A stretch of DNA of 64,000 nt, from the NCBI RefSeq assembly GCF_002362315.1, contig NZ_MTZV01000006.1, positions 1,860,001 through 1,924,000 on the forward strand. Direction: 5' to 3'. Positions 7,139 to 15,704 of this stretch are shown here, piece by piece. The stretch is from Paraburkholderia acidicola (GTDB lineage: Bacteria > Pseudomonadota > Gammaproteobacteria > Burkholderiales > Burkholderiaceae). The notes below the pieces were generated by a model, which worked only from the letters and a program-made list of their open reading frames with translations, did no database searches and was not told the origin of the DNA. Every line of letters begins with the position of its first letter. Positions within the stretch are counted from its first letter, which is position 1. A program made the position numbers and the translations under genes.

Positions 7139-7780
7139 ATGGCAAAGCAGACTCGACGAACTCCCGAACAGACGCTGTTGATCGACCAGCTCAAGCAGGT
7201 CGCGCACGGACTCGGCGAGACCTTCGCGCCGTTTTGCGAAGTCGTCGTGCACGATCTGCTGCATCCGAAACACGCCATCGTCGCAATCCACAACAACCTG
7301 TCGGGCCGACAGGTCGGCGCACCCGCTACCGAACTCGGCCTCGCACGGATTGGCGACGCGGACTATCCGCAGGTGCTCGCGAACTACCCGAATCAGTTCG
7401 TCGACGGGCGGCAGGCAAAGAGTACGTCGATCGGTATCAAGGACTCGACCGGCCGTTATGTCGCGGCGCTATGCGTCAACGTCGATCTCACACTGTTCCG
7501 CGGCATGCAGGCCATGCTCACGCAGTTCGGCACGTCCGATCCGAACGCCGCACCGCAGGAATCGCTCGACCCCGCGGGGGCCGATACGATCCGCTGCCGT
7601 ATCGACCGGTTCGCGGCGAGCCTCTCTACCACGCCGCGGTCGTTGAAAGCCGAAGACCGGCGCCTGCTGATGCAGGAGCTGAAGCAGTCTGGCTGCCTCG
7701 AGGTGCGTCGCGCGATGGAAATCGTTGCGCAGTATCTCGGTGTATCGCGTGCAACTGTGTACGGCGATGCGAAAGAATAG
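7139..7780 (+). CDS. YheO/DauR-type transcriptional regulator (PAS-like plus HTH)
   Basis: A 213-residue regulator. The N-terminal two thirds match the YheO-like PAS domain (FAPFCEVVVHDLLHPKHAIV, STSIGIKDSTGRYVAALC), and the C terminus is the family's helix-turn-helix (EIVAQYLGVSRATVYGDAKE). Members such as DauR sense small ligands and control amino-acid catabolic genes next to them. Here the next gene, 67 bp downstream on the same strand, is a PLP-dependent dehydratase of the threonine/hydroxyaspartate type, which is the likely target. The start is the ATG with no ribosome site but with a promoter placed for a leaderless mRNA; upstream in-frame starts exist but lie inside or before that promoter. 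Confidence 0.82.
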   Translation: MAKQTRRTPEQTLLIDQLKQVAHGLGETFAPFCEVVVHDLLHPKHAIVAIHNNLSGRQVGAPATELGLARIGDADYPQVLANYPNQFVDGRQAKSTSIGIKDSTGRYVAALCVNVDLTLFRGMQAMLTQFGTSDPNAAPQESLDPAGADTIRCRIDRFAASLSTTPRSLKAEDRRLLMQELKQSGCLEVRRAMEIVAQYLGVSRATVYGDAKE

Positions 7781-7846
7781 TCATGAACGGCGCTTGCCGC
7801 ACGCAAGCCGCCGGGCTCAACCAGTCACGCTCACGAGGGAATGAAC

Positions 7847-8806
7847 ATGCTTACGCTGCCCACTTATGACGACGTCGCAGCCGCCGCGCGGCGCATCGAA
7901 GGCCACGCGCATCGCACGCCCGTCATGCAATCGCGCACGATCGATGCCGAACTGGGCGCGCAGGTGTTCTTCAAGTGCGAGAACCTGCAGCGCATGGGCG
8001 CGTTCAAGTTTCGCGGCGCCTTCAACGCGTTGTCGAAATTCGACGACGCACAGCGGCGCGCGGGTGTCGTTGCATTTTCGTCGGGCAATCATGCGCAGGC
8101 CATCGCGCTGTCGGCTTCGCTGCTGAACATTCCCGCGACGATCACCATGCCGCACGACGCGCCTGCCTCGAAGGTCGCGGCAACGAAAGGCTACGGTGGC
8201 AACGTCGTGATGTACGACCGCTACACCGAAGACCGTGAACAGATTAGCCGCAAGCTCGCCGAAGAACGCGGCCTCACGCAGATCCCGCCGTACGATCATC
8301 CCGATGTGATCGCCGGCCAGGGTACTGCGGCGAAAGAACTGTTTGACGAAGTGGGTCCGCTCGATGCGCTGTTCGTGTGTCTTGGCGGTGGCGGCCTGCT
8401 GTCGGGATCGGCACTCGCCACCCGCGTGCTCGCTCCCGACTGCAAGCTGTACGGCGTCGAACCGGAAGCGGGCAACGATGCGCAGCAATCGTTCCGCACC
8501 GGCAAGATCGTGCATATCGACACGCCCAAGACCATCGCCGACGGCGCGCAGACGCAGCACCTCGGCGCTTATACGTTCGAGATCATTCGTCGCGATGTCG
8601 ACGATGTGTTGACCGCGACCGATGCGCAACTGGTCGACTGCATGCGCTTCTTTGCATCGCGGATGAAGCTGGTCGTCGAGCCCACCGGGTGCCTCGGTTT
8701 CGCGGCCGCACGTCAGATGAAGGCGCAGTTGCAGGGCAAGCGCGTGGGGGTGATCGTCAGTGGCGGGAACGTCGACATGGAGCGGTTCTGCGCACTGCTG
8801 GCGTAA
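7847..8806 (+). CDS. PLP-dependent threonine/serine or threo-3-hydroxyaspartate dehydratase
   Basis: A 319-residue fold-type II PLP enzyme. The Schiff-base lysine is in MGAFKFRGAFNAL (near residue 55), the substrate loop is SSGNHAQAIALSA, and the phosphate-binding glycine loop is GGGGLLSGSALA. There is no C-terminal ACT-like regulatory domain, so it belongs with the short catabolic enzymes: serine/threonine dehydratase, serine racemase, and threo-3-hydroxyaspartate ammonia-lyase. The upstream YheO-type regulator makes a catabolic, substrate-induced role likely, with hydroxyaspartate the best guess. ATG 7847 is chosen over ATG 7841 because GAGGGA (7834-7839) is correctly spaced only for the former. 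Confidence 0.85.
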   Translation: MLTLPTYDDVAAAARRIEGHAHRTPVMQSRTIDAELGAQVFFKCENLQRMGAFKFRGAFNALSKFDDAQRRAGVVAFSSGNHAQAIALSASLLNIPATITMPHDAPASKVAATKGYGGNVVMYDRYTEDREQISRKLAEERGLTQIPPYDHPDVIAGQGTAAKELFDEVGPLDALFVCLGGGGLLSGSALATRVLAPDCKLYGVEPEAGNDAQQSFRTGKIVHIDTPKTIADGAQTQHLGAYTFEIIRRDVDDVLTATDAQLVDCMRFFASRMKLVVEPTGCLGFAAARQMKAQLQGKRVGVIVSGGNVDMERFCALLA

Positions 8807-8823
8807 CGAAACGATGCTTGGTC

Positions 8824-10065
8824 TTATGCGTCGTGTCGTGGCATCGCGCGCAGGGTGAGCGCCCAGAACACCAGCCCGGCAAGCGTGATCGTCGCACCGA
8901 GTACGCAGACGCCGGTCCATCCCGCCCACGCATAAACGTGCGTCGACGCGAGCGCGCCGGCGCCGCTACCGGTCGCATAGAACAGCATGTAGCAACCCAC
9001 CAGCCTGCTGTGCGCATCGGGACGTGTGCGAAAAATCATGCTCTGGTTGACCACGTGAATCGCCTGTCCGCTCAGGTCGAGTAGCAGCACGCCGATCACC
9101 AACGTCCACAAGCCCGACGACAGAAACGCGGCGGGCAACCACGACAGCAGCAGCACGATCCACGCAACGCCGGTTGTCCATTCGCCCTTACCGCGATCCG
9201 CCCAATAGCCGGCACGTGCCGCCGCCAGCGCACCGGCCGCGCCCGCAAGGCCAAACGCGCCGATCGCCGTATGCGGCAACGCGAACGGCGGTGCACTGAG
9301 CGGCAAGGCCATCGCACTCCAGAACACACTGAACGCCGCGAACATCAGCATGCCGATCGTGCCGCGAATCTGCAGTACGCGGTCGTGTGCGAGCAGCGAG
9401 AACATCGATTCCAGCAGCCGCAGATACGGCATGCGCACGCGCGGCGCCGGCTGCGCAGGCAACGTGTGCCAGAGCACCGGCAGCATGACAACCGCGAGTG
9501 CCGCCGACGTGAAGTAGACCGCACGCCAGCCGGCAACATCCGCGATGAGCCCCGACATCGTGCGTGCGAGCAGCAGACCGATCACCACTCCGCCCTGCGC
9601 CGCGCCGACCACGCGCCCGCGTTCCTGTGGCGCTGCAACGGTCGCCGCATACGCGATCAACCCCTGCGTCATCGCGGTGCCGAGCAGGCCTGTTGCGAGC
9701 ATGCCGGCCAGCAGCAGCGGTGCAGTCTGCGCCGTCGCGACCGCCACCAGCGCGATGCTCAACAACACCAGTTGCACCGCCATCAACCGATGACGGTTCG
9801 CGCGATCGCCGAGCGGCACGAGCAATACCAGCGCCAATGCACAGCCAACCTGCGTCGCCGTGATCACTCCGCCGATCGATGCCCGGCTCACGTTGAAGTC
9901 GTGGGCCAGCAGGTCGAGCAACGGCTGAGCGTAGTAGACGTTTGCGACACTCAGACCGCAGGCAACGGCAAACAACAGCACCATCGATTGCTTCATCGGC
10001 AATGCCGCGCACGGCGTACCACTGACCGCAGCGTCCGGCAACGACTCGATCTTTCCTGCACGCAT
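8824..10065 (-). CDS. MFS transporter, 12 transmembrane segments
   Basis: A 413-residue major facilitator. Hydrophobic segments run the whole length. The first transmembrane region contains LLFAVACGLSVANVYYAQPL, and the loop between TM2 and TM3 has the usual GDRANRHRLMAVQ (the family's G-D-R-x-G-R-K position). The N/C halves are similar in layout, with a second such loop at WADRGKGEW. It resembles exporters of the drug/sugar-efflux group (YnfM/AraJ-like). ATG 10065 has AGGGA upstream; a much longer frame to 10545 overlaps the LysR gene and is not real. It is adjacent to a LysR regulator on the same strand, with 179 bp between; no substrate can be assigned. Confidence 0.85.
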   Translation of the reverse strand: MRAGKIESLPDAAVSGTPCAALPMKQSMVLLFAVACGLSVANVYYAQPLLDLLAHDFNVSRASIGGVITATQVGCALALVLLVPLGDRANRHRLMAVQLVLLSIALVAVATAQTAPLLLAGMLATGLLGTAMTQGLIAYAATVAAPQERGRVVGAAQGGVVIGLLLARTMSGLIADVAGWRAVYFTSAALAVVMLPVLWHTLPAQPAPRVRMPYLRLLESMFSLLAHDRVLQIRGTIGMLMFAAFSVFWSAMALPLSAPPFALPHTAIGAFGLAGAAGALAAARAGYWADRGKGEWTTGVAWIVLLLSWLPAAFLSSGLWTLVIGVLLLDLSGQAIHVVNQSMIFRTRPDAHSRLVGCYMLFYATGSGAGALASTHVYAWAGWTGVCVLGATITLAGLVFWALTLRAMPRHDA

Positions 10066-10244
10066 GTCGATCCCTGGTGAGAACAAGTTTCGAATTGAAA
10101 CTTTCACGCAGTGTAGGAAATGTAGTTTTCTAATGCAACTAGAACGACGAAAGACCGCAGTCGCAACAAGGCGAATAGGTGAGATAAAACGGGAGCCGGA
10201 AAAGCGATCAGGCCAGTCCGAATTGCGCGCCTGGCCCGGTGGTC

Positions 10245-11156
10245 TCAGCGCAGCGCCACTGCGCCCGCTTCCGAGTGCAGCCACGCGCGCAGCGCGTCGA
10301 TCGCCGGGAGCTTGGTACTGTCCGGCCGCCAGACGATGAAATAGGCGTACACATCGATCACGCTGCGCTTCCACAGTTGCACCAGCCGGCCGGACGCGAG
10401 ATCCGCTTCGATCACCGAGCGACGCGCGAGTGCAATGCCATCGCCGCGCAACGCCGCATCGAGCAGTTGCGCGCCATCGGTAAACGACACTGCACCGGAC
10501 GGCTCGGTCATGTCGAGTCCAGCGGCCTGAAACCACGGCTCCCACGGCTGTGCCTTGTGCCGCAACAGCTTGCAGTGCGCAAGATCGGCAAAGCGGCGCG
10601 GCAACTTGCCGCCGCGATAGTGCGGGCTCGCAACGGGAAAGATTTCTTCATCCATCAGCTTGTCGGCGTGCAGTCCCGGCCACTCGCCAGGACCATAGCG
10701 CAGCGCCACGTCCACGCGATCGCGGTGGTCGAGTTTCGCCAGTGCAACAGCCGGGTGGATGTCCAGCGCGATCTCGGGATGCGCGGCCTGGAACCGCGGG
10801 AGGCGCTGCGCAAGCCAGCGCTCAGCGAAGACCGGCAGCACAGCCATCGTCAGCCGTACGCGTGCACGGACGGGCGCACGAGCCTGCGCCGCCTCGCCGA
10901 ATGCACGTTCCAGCACGCGCAAGCCCTGACGCACCTGGAGCGCAAGATCATGCGCGTGCGGTGTCGGCATGGCACCGCCCGGCGTGCGCTCGAACAGCGA
11001 CACGTCTAGTTGCGACTCGAGTGCGCGCACATGCTGGCTGACTGCGCCCTGCGTTAGCGCGAGTTCATCGGCGGCGCGCGTGAAGCTGCGCAGCCGCACG
11101 GCGGCTTCGAAAACGCGCAGCGTTTGCAGCGGTGGGATGCGGGAAGAAAAGGTCAT
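10245..11156 (-). CDS. LysR-family regulator (GcvA-like)
   Basis: A 303-residue regulator with an N-terminal winged helix (LQTLRVFEAAVRLRSFTRAA, then TQGAVSQHVRALESQL) and a C-terminal periplasmic-binding-like effector domain. The helix sequence is of the GcvA subgroup. It is divergent from the glutathione transferase gene at 11236, and a dyad-symmetric T-rich site (11162-11178) lies between the two start codons, as expected for a LysR protein controlling itself and its divergent neighbour. ATG 11156 is the family-like start; the longer frame to 11237 runs through the divergent promoter. The effector is unknown. Confidence 0.88.
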   Translation of the reverse strand: MTFSSRIPPLQTLRVFEAAVRLRSFTRAADELALTQGAVSQHVRALESQLDVSLFERTPGGAMPTPHAHDLALQVRQGLRVLERAFGEAAQARAPVRARVRLTMAVLPVFAERWLAQRLPRFQAAHPEIALDIHPAVALAKLDHRDRVDVALRYGPGEWPGLHADKLMDEEIFPVASPHYRGGKLPRRFADLAHCKLLRHKAQPWEPWFQAAGLDMTEPSGAVSFTDGAQLLDAALRGDGIALARRSVIEADLASGRLVQLWKRSVIDVYAYFIVWRPDSTKLPAIDALRAWLHSEAGAVALR

Positions 11157-11161
11157 GACCA

Positions 11162-11178
11162 CATTAGTATCACTAATG
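11162..11178. promoter_or_regulatory. LysR-type operator palindrome
   Basis: CATTAG-TATCA-CTAATG is a perfect 6-bp dyad with a five-base centre, placed six bases from the LysR start and about 58 bp upstream of the glutathione transferase start. It fits the interrupted dyad bound by LysR proteins. Confidence 0.6.
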
Positions 11179-11235
11179 CCGCGACCGTACAAATCATCGT
11201 TTGTGGGCGAGCTGGGCGGCTCATAAACTCGCTGC

Positions 11236-11886
11236 ATGAACTACACCCTTTACTACTCCCCCGGCTCCTGCTCGATGGCCGTTCATATCGCGCTCGAAGA
11301 ACTCGGCGTGGCGTACGACCTCGAAACCGTGCCGATCGCGCAAGGCGCAACGCAACAAGAACCGTATCTGTCGATCAATCCGAAAGGGCGCGTGCCCGCG
11401 CTGCGCATACCCGGGGAAACTCGTGTGCTCACCGAGTTGCCGGCCATACTCGTGTATCTCGCGCGCCAGCATCCGGCAGGTGGCCTGCTACCCGTGAACA
11501 ACGCCGCCGCCGAGGCTCGCTGCTACGAATGGCTTGCGTGGCTCGTCGGCTGGATACATGGCATCGGTTACGGCGAACTCTGGCGCCCCGCGCGCTTCAC
11601 GCCCAACGAAGCGACGCACGATGAGATTCGCGCGAACGGCAGACAGGTCGTGCTCGGTGCGTACACCAAGATCGAACAGGCGCTCGCGGACGGCCGCGAA
11701 TGGGCCGTGCCGGGTAGCTACACGATCGTCGATCCGTTTCTGCTCGTGTTGTACGGCTGGGGCAGCAAGATCGGTATCGACATGCACGCAAATTACCCCG
11801 CGTGGACCGGGCATACGCAGCGACTGCTCGAACGCCCCGCGATACAGCGGGTGCTGCAACGCGAAGGTATCTCGATCGGTAGCTGA
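11236..11886 (+). CDS. Glutathione S-transferase family protein
   Basis: A 216-residue cytoplasmic protein with the thioredoxin-like GST N domain (YYSPGSCSMAVHIALEELGV) and the all-helical C domain. The segment INPKGRVPAL carries the cis-proline of the glutathione site and LTELPAILVYLA follows it in the usual place. The beginning resembles GstA/beta-class enzymes, where a cysteine near position 10-12 contacts glutathione; here a Cys is present in SPGSCS. The likely role is glutathione conjugation or reduction of an electrophile. It is divergent from, and probably controlled by, the LysR regulator at 10245. Confidence 0.87.
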   Translation: MNYTLYYSPGSCSMAVHIALEELGVAYDLETVPIAQGATQQEPYLSINPKGRVPALRIPGETRVLTELPAILVYLARQHPAGGLLPVNNAAAEARCYEWLAWLVGWIHGIGYGELWRPARFTPNEATHDEIRANGRQVVLGAYTKIEQALADGREWAVPGSYTIVDPFLLVLYGWGSKIGIDMHANYPAWTGHTQRLLERPAIQRVLQREGISIGS

Positions 11887-11969
11887 TTGCTCAATGACCG
11901 GGGGCGATTCCGGATGACATCCATCGCCCTCGAACCGCTACGCGAGCACACGCGCGTGCAGCGTATGCA

Positions 11970-12524
11970 TCACGCCCTCGGGTAACGCTGCTCGTACTGT
12001 TCCTCAACCCCTTCGAACAACGTCCAGAACGACACCGGCACGCGCCCGTTCAGTCGCTCATCGAGCACGGCCAGATGCGTGTGCCAGCCGCCCGAAACAT
12101 TGACTTGCGCGTGACGCCCCGACAGCTTGCGATGCGTCAGTACGAAACGCACCTTGTCGCCGAGCGCCGCAAGCTCGATCAGCACATCCGAACGGCCGCC
12201 ATCCGCGCCGTCGCTCCATGTGAAGCCGAGCGTATGCGGCGGTTCGTAGCGCGTCACGCGATGCATCGACGCAATACCGTCTTCGTATTTTTTGAAGCGT
12301 TCGGGCGTGGGCGTCTGCTCCGGGGACAGACTGCCATGATGAAAGAACATCTGGAATTCGCCGCCGACCTGCGCCGGTACATCGTCGCCGCTCGCGAGCC
12401 ACTGCCCGCGTTTGTCCGACTCGACCAGATACGTCCATACGCGTTCGATCGGCCCCGGTAGCAGGCGCTCGAAACGCACCGTCTGCGTCCCGCTTGCGAC
12501 GCCGAAATCGCTTTCGTCGCTCAT
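11970..12524 (-). CDS. SRPBCC/AHSA1-domain protein
   Basis: A 184-residue START/Bet-v1-like fold protein of the AHSA1 group: RFERLLPGPIERVWTYLVES at the N terminus and GGWHTHLAVLDERLNG toward the C terminus, both characteristic. These proteins bind hydrophobic ligands and are very often co-encoded with a small ArsR regulator. That is so here: its ATG overlaps the stop of the ArsR gene by four bases, so translation is coupled. The ligand is unknown. It follows its regulator in the operon. Confidence 0.87.
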   Translation of the reverse strand: MSDESDFGVASGTQTVRFERLLPGPIERVWTYLVESDKRGQWLASGDDVPAQVGGEFQMFFHHGSLSPEQTPTPERFKKYEDGIASMHRVTRYEPPHTLGFTWSDGADGGRSDVLIELAALGDKVRFVLTHRKLSGRHAQVNVSGGWHTHLAVLDERLNGRVPVSFWTLFEGVEEQYEQRYPRA

Positions 12525-12895
12525 CTGCGTGTCTCCTTACGATGGGGTAAAAGCATGCCATCCGAGGTGGCGTCGTCCTGCTGCAGAAGCTGTTCGAGCG
12601 TATCGAGCCGCGCGCTCCAGAAGCGCTCATAAAAACGCAGCCACTGGTCGGCCGCGGCAAGCGGCCCCGCCTCCATCCGGCAGACATGCGAGCGGCCTTC
12701 GATGCGGCGCCGGATCAAACCCGCACTTTCGAGCACCTTCACGTGTTTCGACGCCGCCGCGAATGAAATCTCGAATGGCTCAGCCAGTTCGCCGATGTTG
12801 CGCTCGCCATCGGCGAGGCTCGCCAGCATCGCGCGCCGGGTCGGATCGGACAGCGCGTGAAAGACATCGTCGAGGGAAGATTCGGGGTTCGCCAT
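12521..12895 (-). CDS. ArsR-family regulator (SRPBCC-associated, non-metal)
   Basis: A 124-residue winged-helix repressor: FHALSDPTRRAMLASLADGE, then GELAEPFEISFAAASKHVKV as the recognition helix. The metal-binding ELCVCDL motif of arsenic/zinc sensors is absent, as usual for regulators paired with AHSA1 proteins. ATG 12895 gives the standard start; a longer frame to 12931 would begin inside the promoter. A TCAACC/GGTTGA dyad (12928-12943) lies 33 bp upstream and is the probable autoregulatory operator. It forms an operon with the SRPBCC gene through an ATGA overlap. Confidence 0.88.
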   Translation of the reverse strand: MANPESSLDDVFHALSDPTRRAMLASLADGERNIGELAEPFEISFAAASKHVKVLESAGLIRRRIEGRSHVCRMEAGPLAAADQWLRFYERFWSARLDTLEQLLQQDDATSDGMLLPHRKETRR

Positions 12896-12927
12896 GTGCC
12901 GGAGTATAGGTATTTCCCATTCTTTAT

Positions 12928-12943
12928 TCAACCGAATGGTTGA
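12928..12943. promoter_or_regulatory. ArsR operator dyad
   Basis: TCAACC-GAAT-GGTTGA is a perfect 6-bp inverted repeat directly upstream of the ArsR gene. AACC-N4-GGTT type dyads are what I would expect for this ArsR/AHSA1 operon class. Confidence 0.6.
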
Positions 12944-13112
12944 GCAATTTTGTGCAACGGCGGCTCAGGGCCGCCAGGATTGCGGCAGAAAAAGTGTCGG
13001 GTCGCAACGTCACGCGCGATAGATTGATTTAATTGGCATCGCGACTTTCGGCGTCCTCTAATGAAACTCCCGTTGTCTGTCGTCCGCCTGCCCTTTCCCC
13101 CCGGAGAATCCC

Positions 13113-13307
13113 ATGGCTCAGCCTCAGCCGAACGTTGACGAAGTAGTAAAGGCCATCGCCGCTGAAACGAATACCCCAGCGGAGACAGTCTCGAAGATCT
13201 ACGCCGACACGCTGGCCGACTACAAGGCGGATGCCCGGATCCTCGATTACATGTCGGTTCTCGTCGCGAAGAAAGTTCGCGAAACGCTGCGGCAATCGCG
13301 GCACTGA
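13113..13307 (+). CDS. DUF3562 family small protein
   Basis: A 64-residue protein with a strong ribosome site (CGGAGAA) before ATG 13113. It matches the Burkholderia family of short proteins recalled as DUF3562: VDEVVKAIAAETNTPAETV, then Y-x-D-x-L-A-D-Y-K-A-D-A-R-I-x-D-Y, then LVAKKVRETLR. It is predicted to be a helical cytoplasmic protein. The function is unknown, and the gene stands alone, convergent with the MocR regulator. Confidence 0.75.
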   Translation: MAQPQPNVDEVVKAIAAETNTPAETVSKIYADTLADYKADARILDYMSVLVAKKVRETLRQSRH

Positions 13308-13344
13308 ATCGCGCAATCGGCTGCGCGCTCGCGCGGCCGGGATT

Positions 13345-14862
13345 TCACACCAGTTCCGTACTCGGCAGGCGCACAGCCTCGAGCCGCTGCGTTGGCTTGC
13401 GCTCGCCAAGCGAGCGGATCACGCGCGCGAGCCGCGCTACTAGCGCATCGGCTTTGTCCGCGGGCACACCCGCGTAGCCGAGGATGAAGCCGTTGTAATC
13501 GCTGGCATCGGTGCCGGGCAGGCAATACGTGCTGAGCGGCGCGATGTAGAGCCCGTGGTCGCGCATTGCATCGCTGACTTCGCGATCCTGCAGCGGCGCA
13601 TCGAGGCGCACCGTCAGATGCATGCCCCCGCCATCCGCCGATAGCGTGACGAGATCGCCCATCTGCCGGTCGATCGCGGCGACGAGCGCGACCCGGCGTT
13701 GCTGATACAGCCGCCGCATCCGCCGTAAATGACGCGCGTACTTACCGCTGTCGATGAAATCCGCCAGGGCGATCTGCTCTGCCACGCGCCCCTGACGCGC
13801 GATCTCGCCCAACGCTTCATCGATCTGCTGCACGAGATGCGCCGGCACGATCATGAAGCTCATCCGCAGCGCCGGGAACATCGTCTTGCTGTAAGTGCCC
13901 AGATAGACCACCGGCGCATGCGCCGCGAGCCCCTGGATCGCCGGTAGTGGTGGCCCGCTGTGCCGCAACTCGCTGTCGTAGTCGTCTTCGATGATCCACG
14001 CGCCGCAGGCCATCGCGTTCTCGATGATCGAGCGGCGCCGCTCGAGGCTCAGCACGCAACCAAGCGGATACTGGTGCGACGGCGTCGTATAGACGAGCCG
14101 TGGAGGTGTCTCGCGCCAGTGACGCGACGTCGGCGCGATACCCGATGCGTCCACCGGAATCGGCTCGAGCCGCAGCCCCGCCGTCTGGAACGCGGCCTTT
14201 GCGCCGTGATAGCCAGGATTTTCGACCCACGCGGTTTCGCCAGGATCGGCCAGCAGGCGGGCGCATAGATCGAGGCTCGCCTGGGTACCTTGCGTGATGA
14301 ACACCTGATCCATCGAACAGCGCACACCGCGCGAAACGCGCACGTACTCGGCAATCGCGCGCCTGAGCGCAGGGTGCCCGGCGCTGTTGCCGTAGCCGAG
14401 TTCGTGCGGATCGATCGTGCGCCATGCGCGCTCCACCGAGGCACGCCACTGCGCCACCGGAAACTCATCGAGTGCCGGCACGCCCGGGCGAAACGGCGTT
14501 GGATTGTCGGGCCCGCCGCGCTCGCGCGGCAGATCGGCGACCCGTCGCGACAGACGGCTCGCGGTGCCGCCGGTGCCGTGTAGATCGGCGGATGCGGAAA
14601 ACGCCACGCGGCTCACCACGGAACCATGCCGGCTCGTCGTGATGAAGCCTTCCTCGGTCAGCCGCTCGTATGCGTACAACGCGGAATTGCGCGCAATGCC
14701 GAGCTGCTCGGCCAGTGCACGCGTCGGCACGAGCTGAGTGCCGTAGCGCAGATCGCCATCGAGGATCGCCTGACGCAGGCTCTCGTACAGCAGATTCTGC
14801 TGGGTCAGCTTACGGCCGTTTGTCCGCTTCGCGAAGTTCGACATCAGCAGCGCGTAGTCCAA
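13345..14862 (-). CDS. MocR/PdxR-type regulator (GntR HTH fused to aminotransferase domain)
   Basis: A 505-residue fusion. Residues about 15-85 are a GntR winged helix (LYESLRQAILDGDLRYG, LAEQLGIARNSALYAYERL), and the rest is a fold-type I aminotransferase domain that binds PLP, with the Schiff-base lysine in LGTYSKTMFPALRMSF near residue 326. TTG 14862 is chosen because GGAG lies nine bases upstream and it yields the family-typical start LDYALLMSNF; the next ATG (14844) has no ribosome site. MocR proteins sense PLP or amino-acid adducts. The divergent neighbour is a GNAT gene, 121 bp away, and is the likely target. Confidence 0.88.
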   Translation of the reverse strand: MDYALLMSNFAKRTNGRKLTQQNLLYESLRQAILDGDLRYGTQLVPTRALAEQLGIARNSALYAYERLTEEGFITTSRHGSVVSRVAFSASADLHGTGGTASRLSRRVADLPRERGGPDNPTPFRPGVPALDEFPVAQWRASVERAWRTIDPHELGYGNSAGHPALRRAIAEYVRVSRGVRCSMDQVFITQGTQASLDLCARLLADPGETAWVENPGYHGAKAAFQTAGLRLEPIPVDASGIAPTSRHWRETPPRLVYTTPSHQYPLGCVLSLERRRSIIENAMACGAWIIEDDYDSELRHSGPPLPAIQGLAAHAPVVYLGTYSKTMFPALRMSFMIVPAHLVQQIDEALGEIARQGRVAEQIALADFIDSGKYARHLRRMRRLYQQRRVALVAAIDRQMGDLVTLSADGGGMHLTVRLDAPLQDREVSDAMRDHGLYIAPLSTYCLPGTDASDYNGFILGYAGVPADKADALVARLARVIRSLGERKPTQRLEAVRLPSTELV

Positions 14863-14983
14863 GGTGCGTGGCTCCAGATTTTGCTTTCGAGGTGGAGCTA
14901 ACAATGGTGCCACAAATTTTCTATCCTGCTTCCTATCGAACAATCGAAGCCATGCCGAAGCCATGCACCAAGGAGCCCGACCC

Positions 14984-15445
14984 GTGACAGACACACTCCA
15001 GATCCGCCCCGTGACGCCCGCCGATTTCGACGCGTGGCTACCGCTCTGGGACGGCTACAACGCGTTCTATGGGCGCGCCGGTGCAACCGCACTGCCACGC
15101 GCGATCACCGACCTCACGTGGAGCCGTTTTTTCGATGGCTACGAGCCGATGCATGCGCTGGTCGCCGAACGCGACGGGCAGCTCGTCGGTCTCGTGCATT
15201 ACCTGTTTCATCGCAGCACGACGCTCGCGGGGCCGACCTGTTACTTGCAGGATCTGTTTACGCTCGCTAGTGAACGCGGCAAGGGTGTCGGCCGTGCGCT
15301 GATCGAAGCGGTTTATGCGCGTGCCAAGACAAGCGGCTCATCGCGCGTGTACTGGATCACGCAGGAAACGAACACGACTGCGATGCGGCTTTACGACGAC
15401 GTAGCCAGTCGTCCGGGGTTCGTCGTTTATCGCAAGGAACTGTAA
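14984..15445 (+). CDS. GNAT family N-acetyltransferase
   Basis: A 153-residue acetyltransferase: IRPVTPADFDAWLPLWDGYN, then CYLQDLFTLASERGKGVGRA with the R-G-K-G-V-G-R acetyl-CoA loop, and VYWITQETNTTAMRLYDDVA at the end, a subgroup found next to MocR regulators. GTG 14984 is chosen because AAGGAG lies eight bases upstream. Divergent placement from the MocR gene suggests substrate or PLP-responsive control. The substrate is unknown. Confidence 0.85.
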   Translation: MTDTLQIRPVTPADFDAWLPLWDGYNAFYGRAGATALPRAITDLTWSRFFDGYEPMHALVAERDGQLVGLVHYLFHRSTTLAGPTCYLQDLFTLASERGKGVGRALIEAVYARAKTSGSSRVYWITQETNTTAMRLYDDVASRPGFVVYRKEL

Positions 15446-15704
15446 ACACACGCCGTGGGCGCGTACCACGCCTCGTCACGGCTCCACCCCACATTCCCCT
15501 TTCATCGCATAGCGCTCATAGCGCGTCCTGCCGATCCGCCGAAGCGAAGCAGCGTCCTCCCATCCGTCCCAAGTTGCGGTCCGCACCGACCGCATGTCAC
15601 GATGCGCGTTGCTCAGCGCGTACACGCTGCCGCGCATCGCTGCGGCTCGCTGCCATGCGTCGCCGATGCCGCCACTTCCGCCCACGGATTCAGGAGCCAT
15701 GCCG

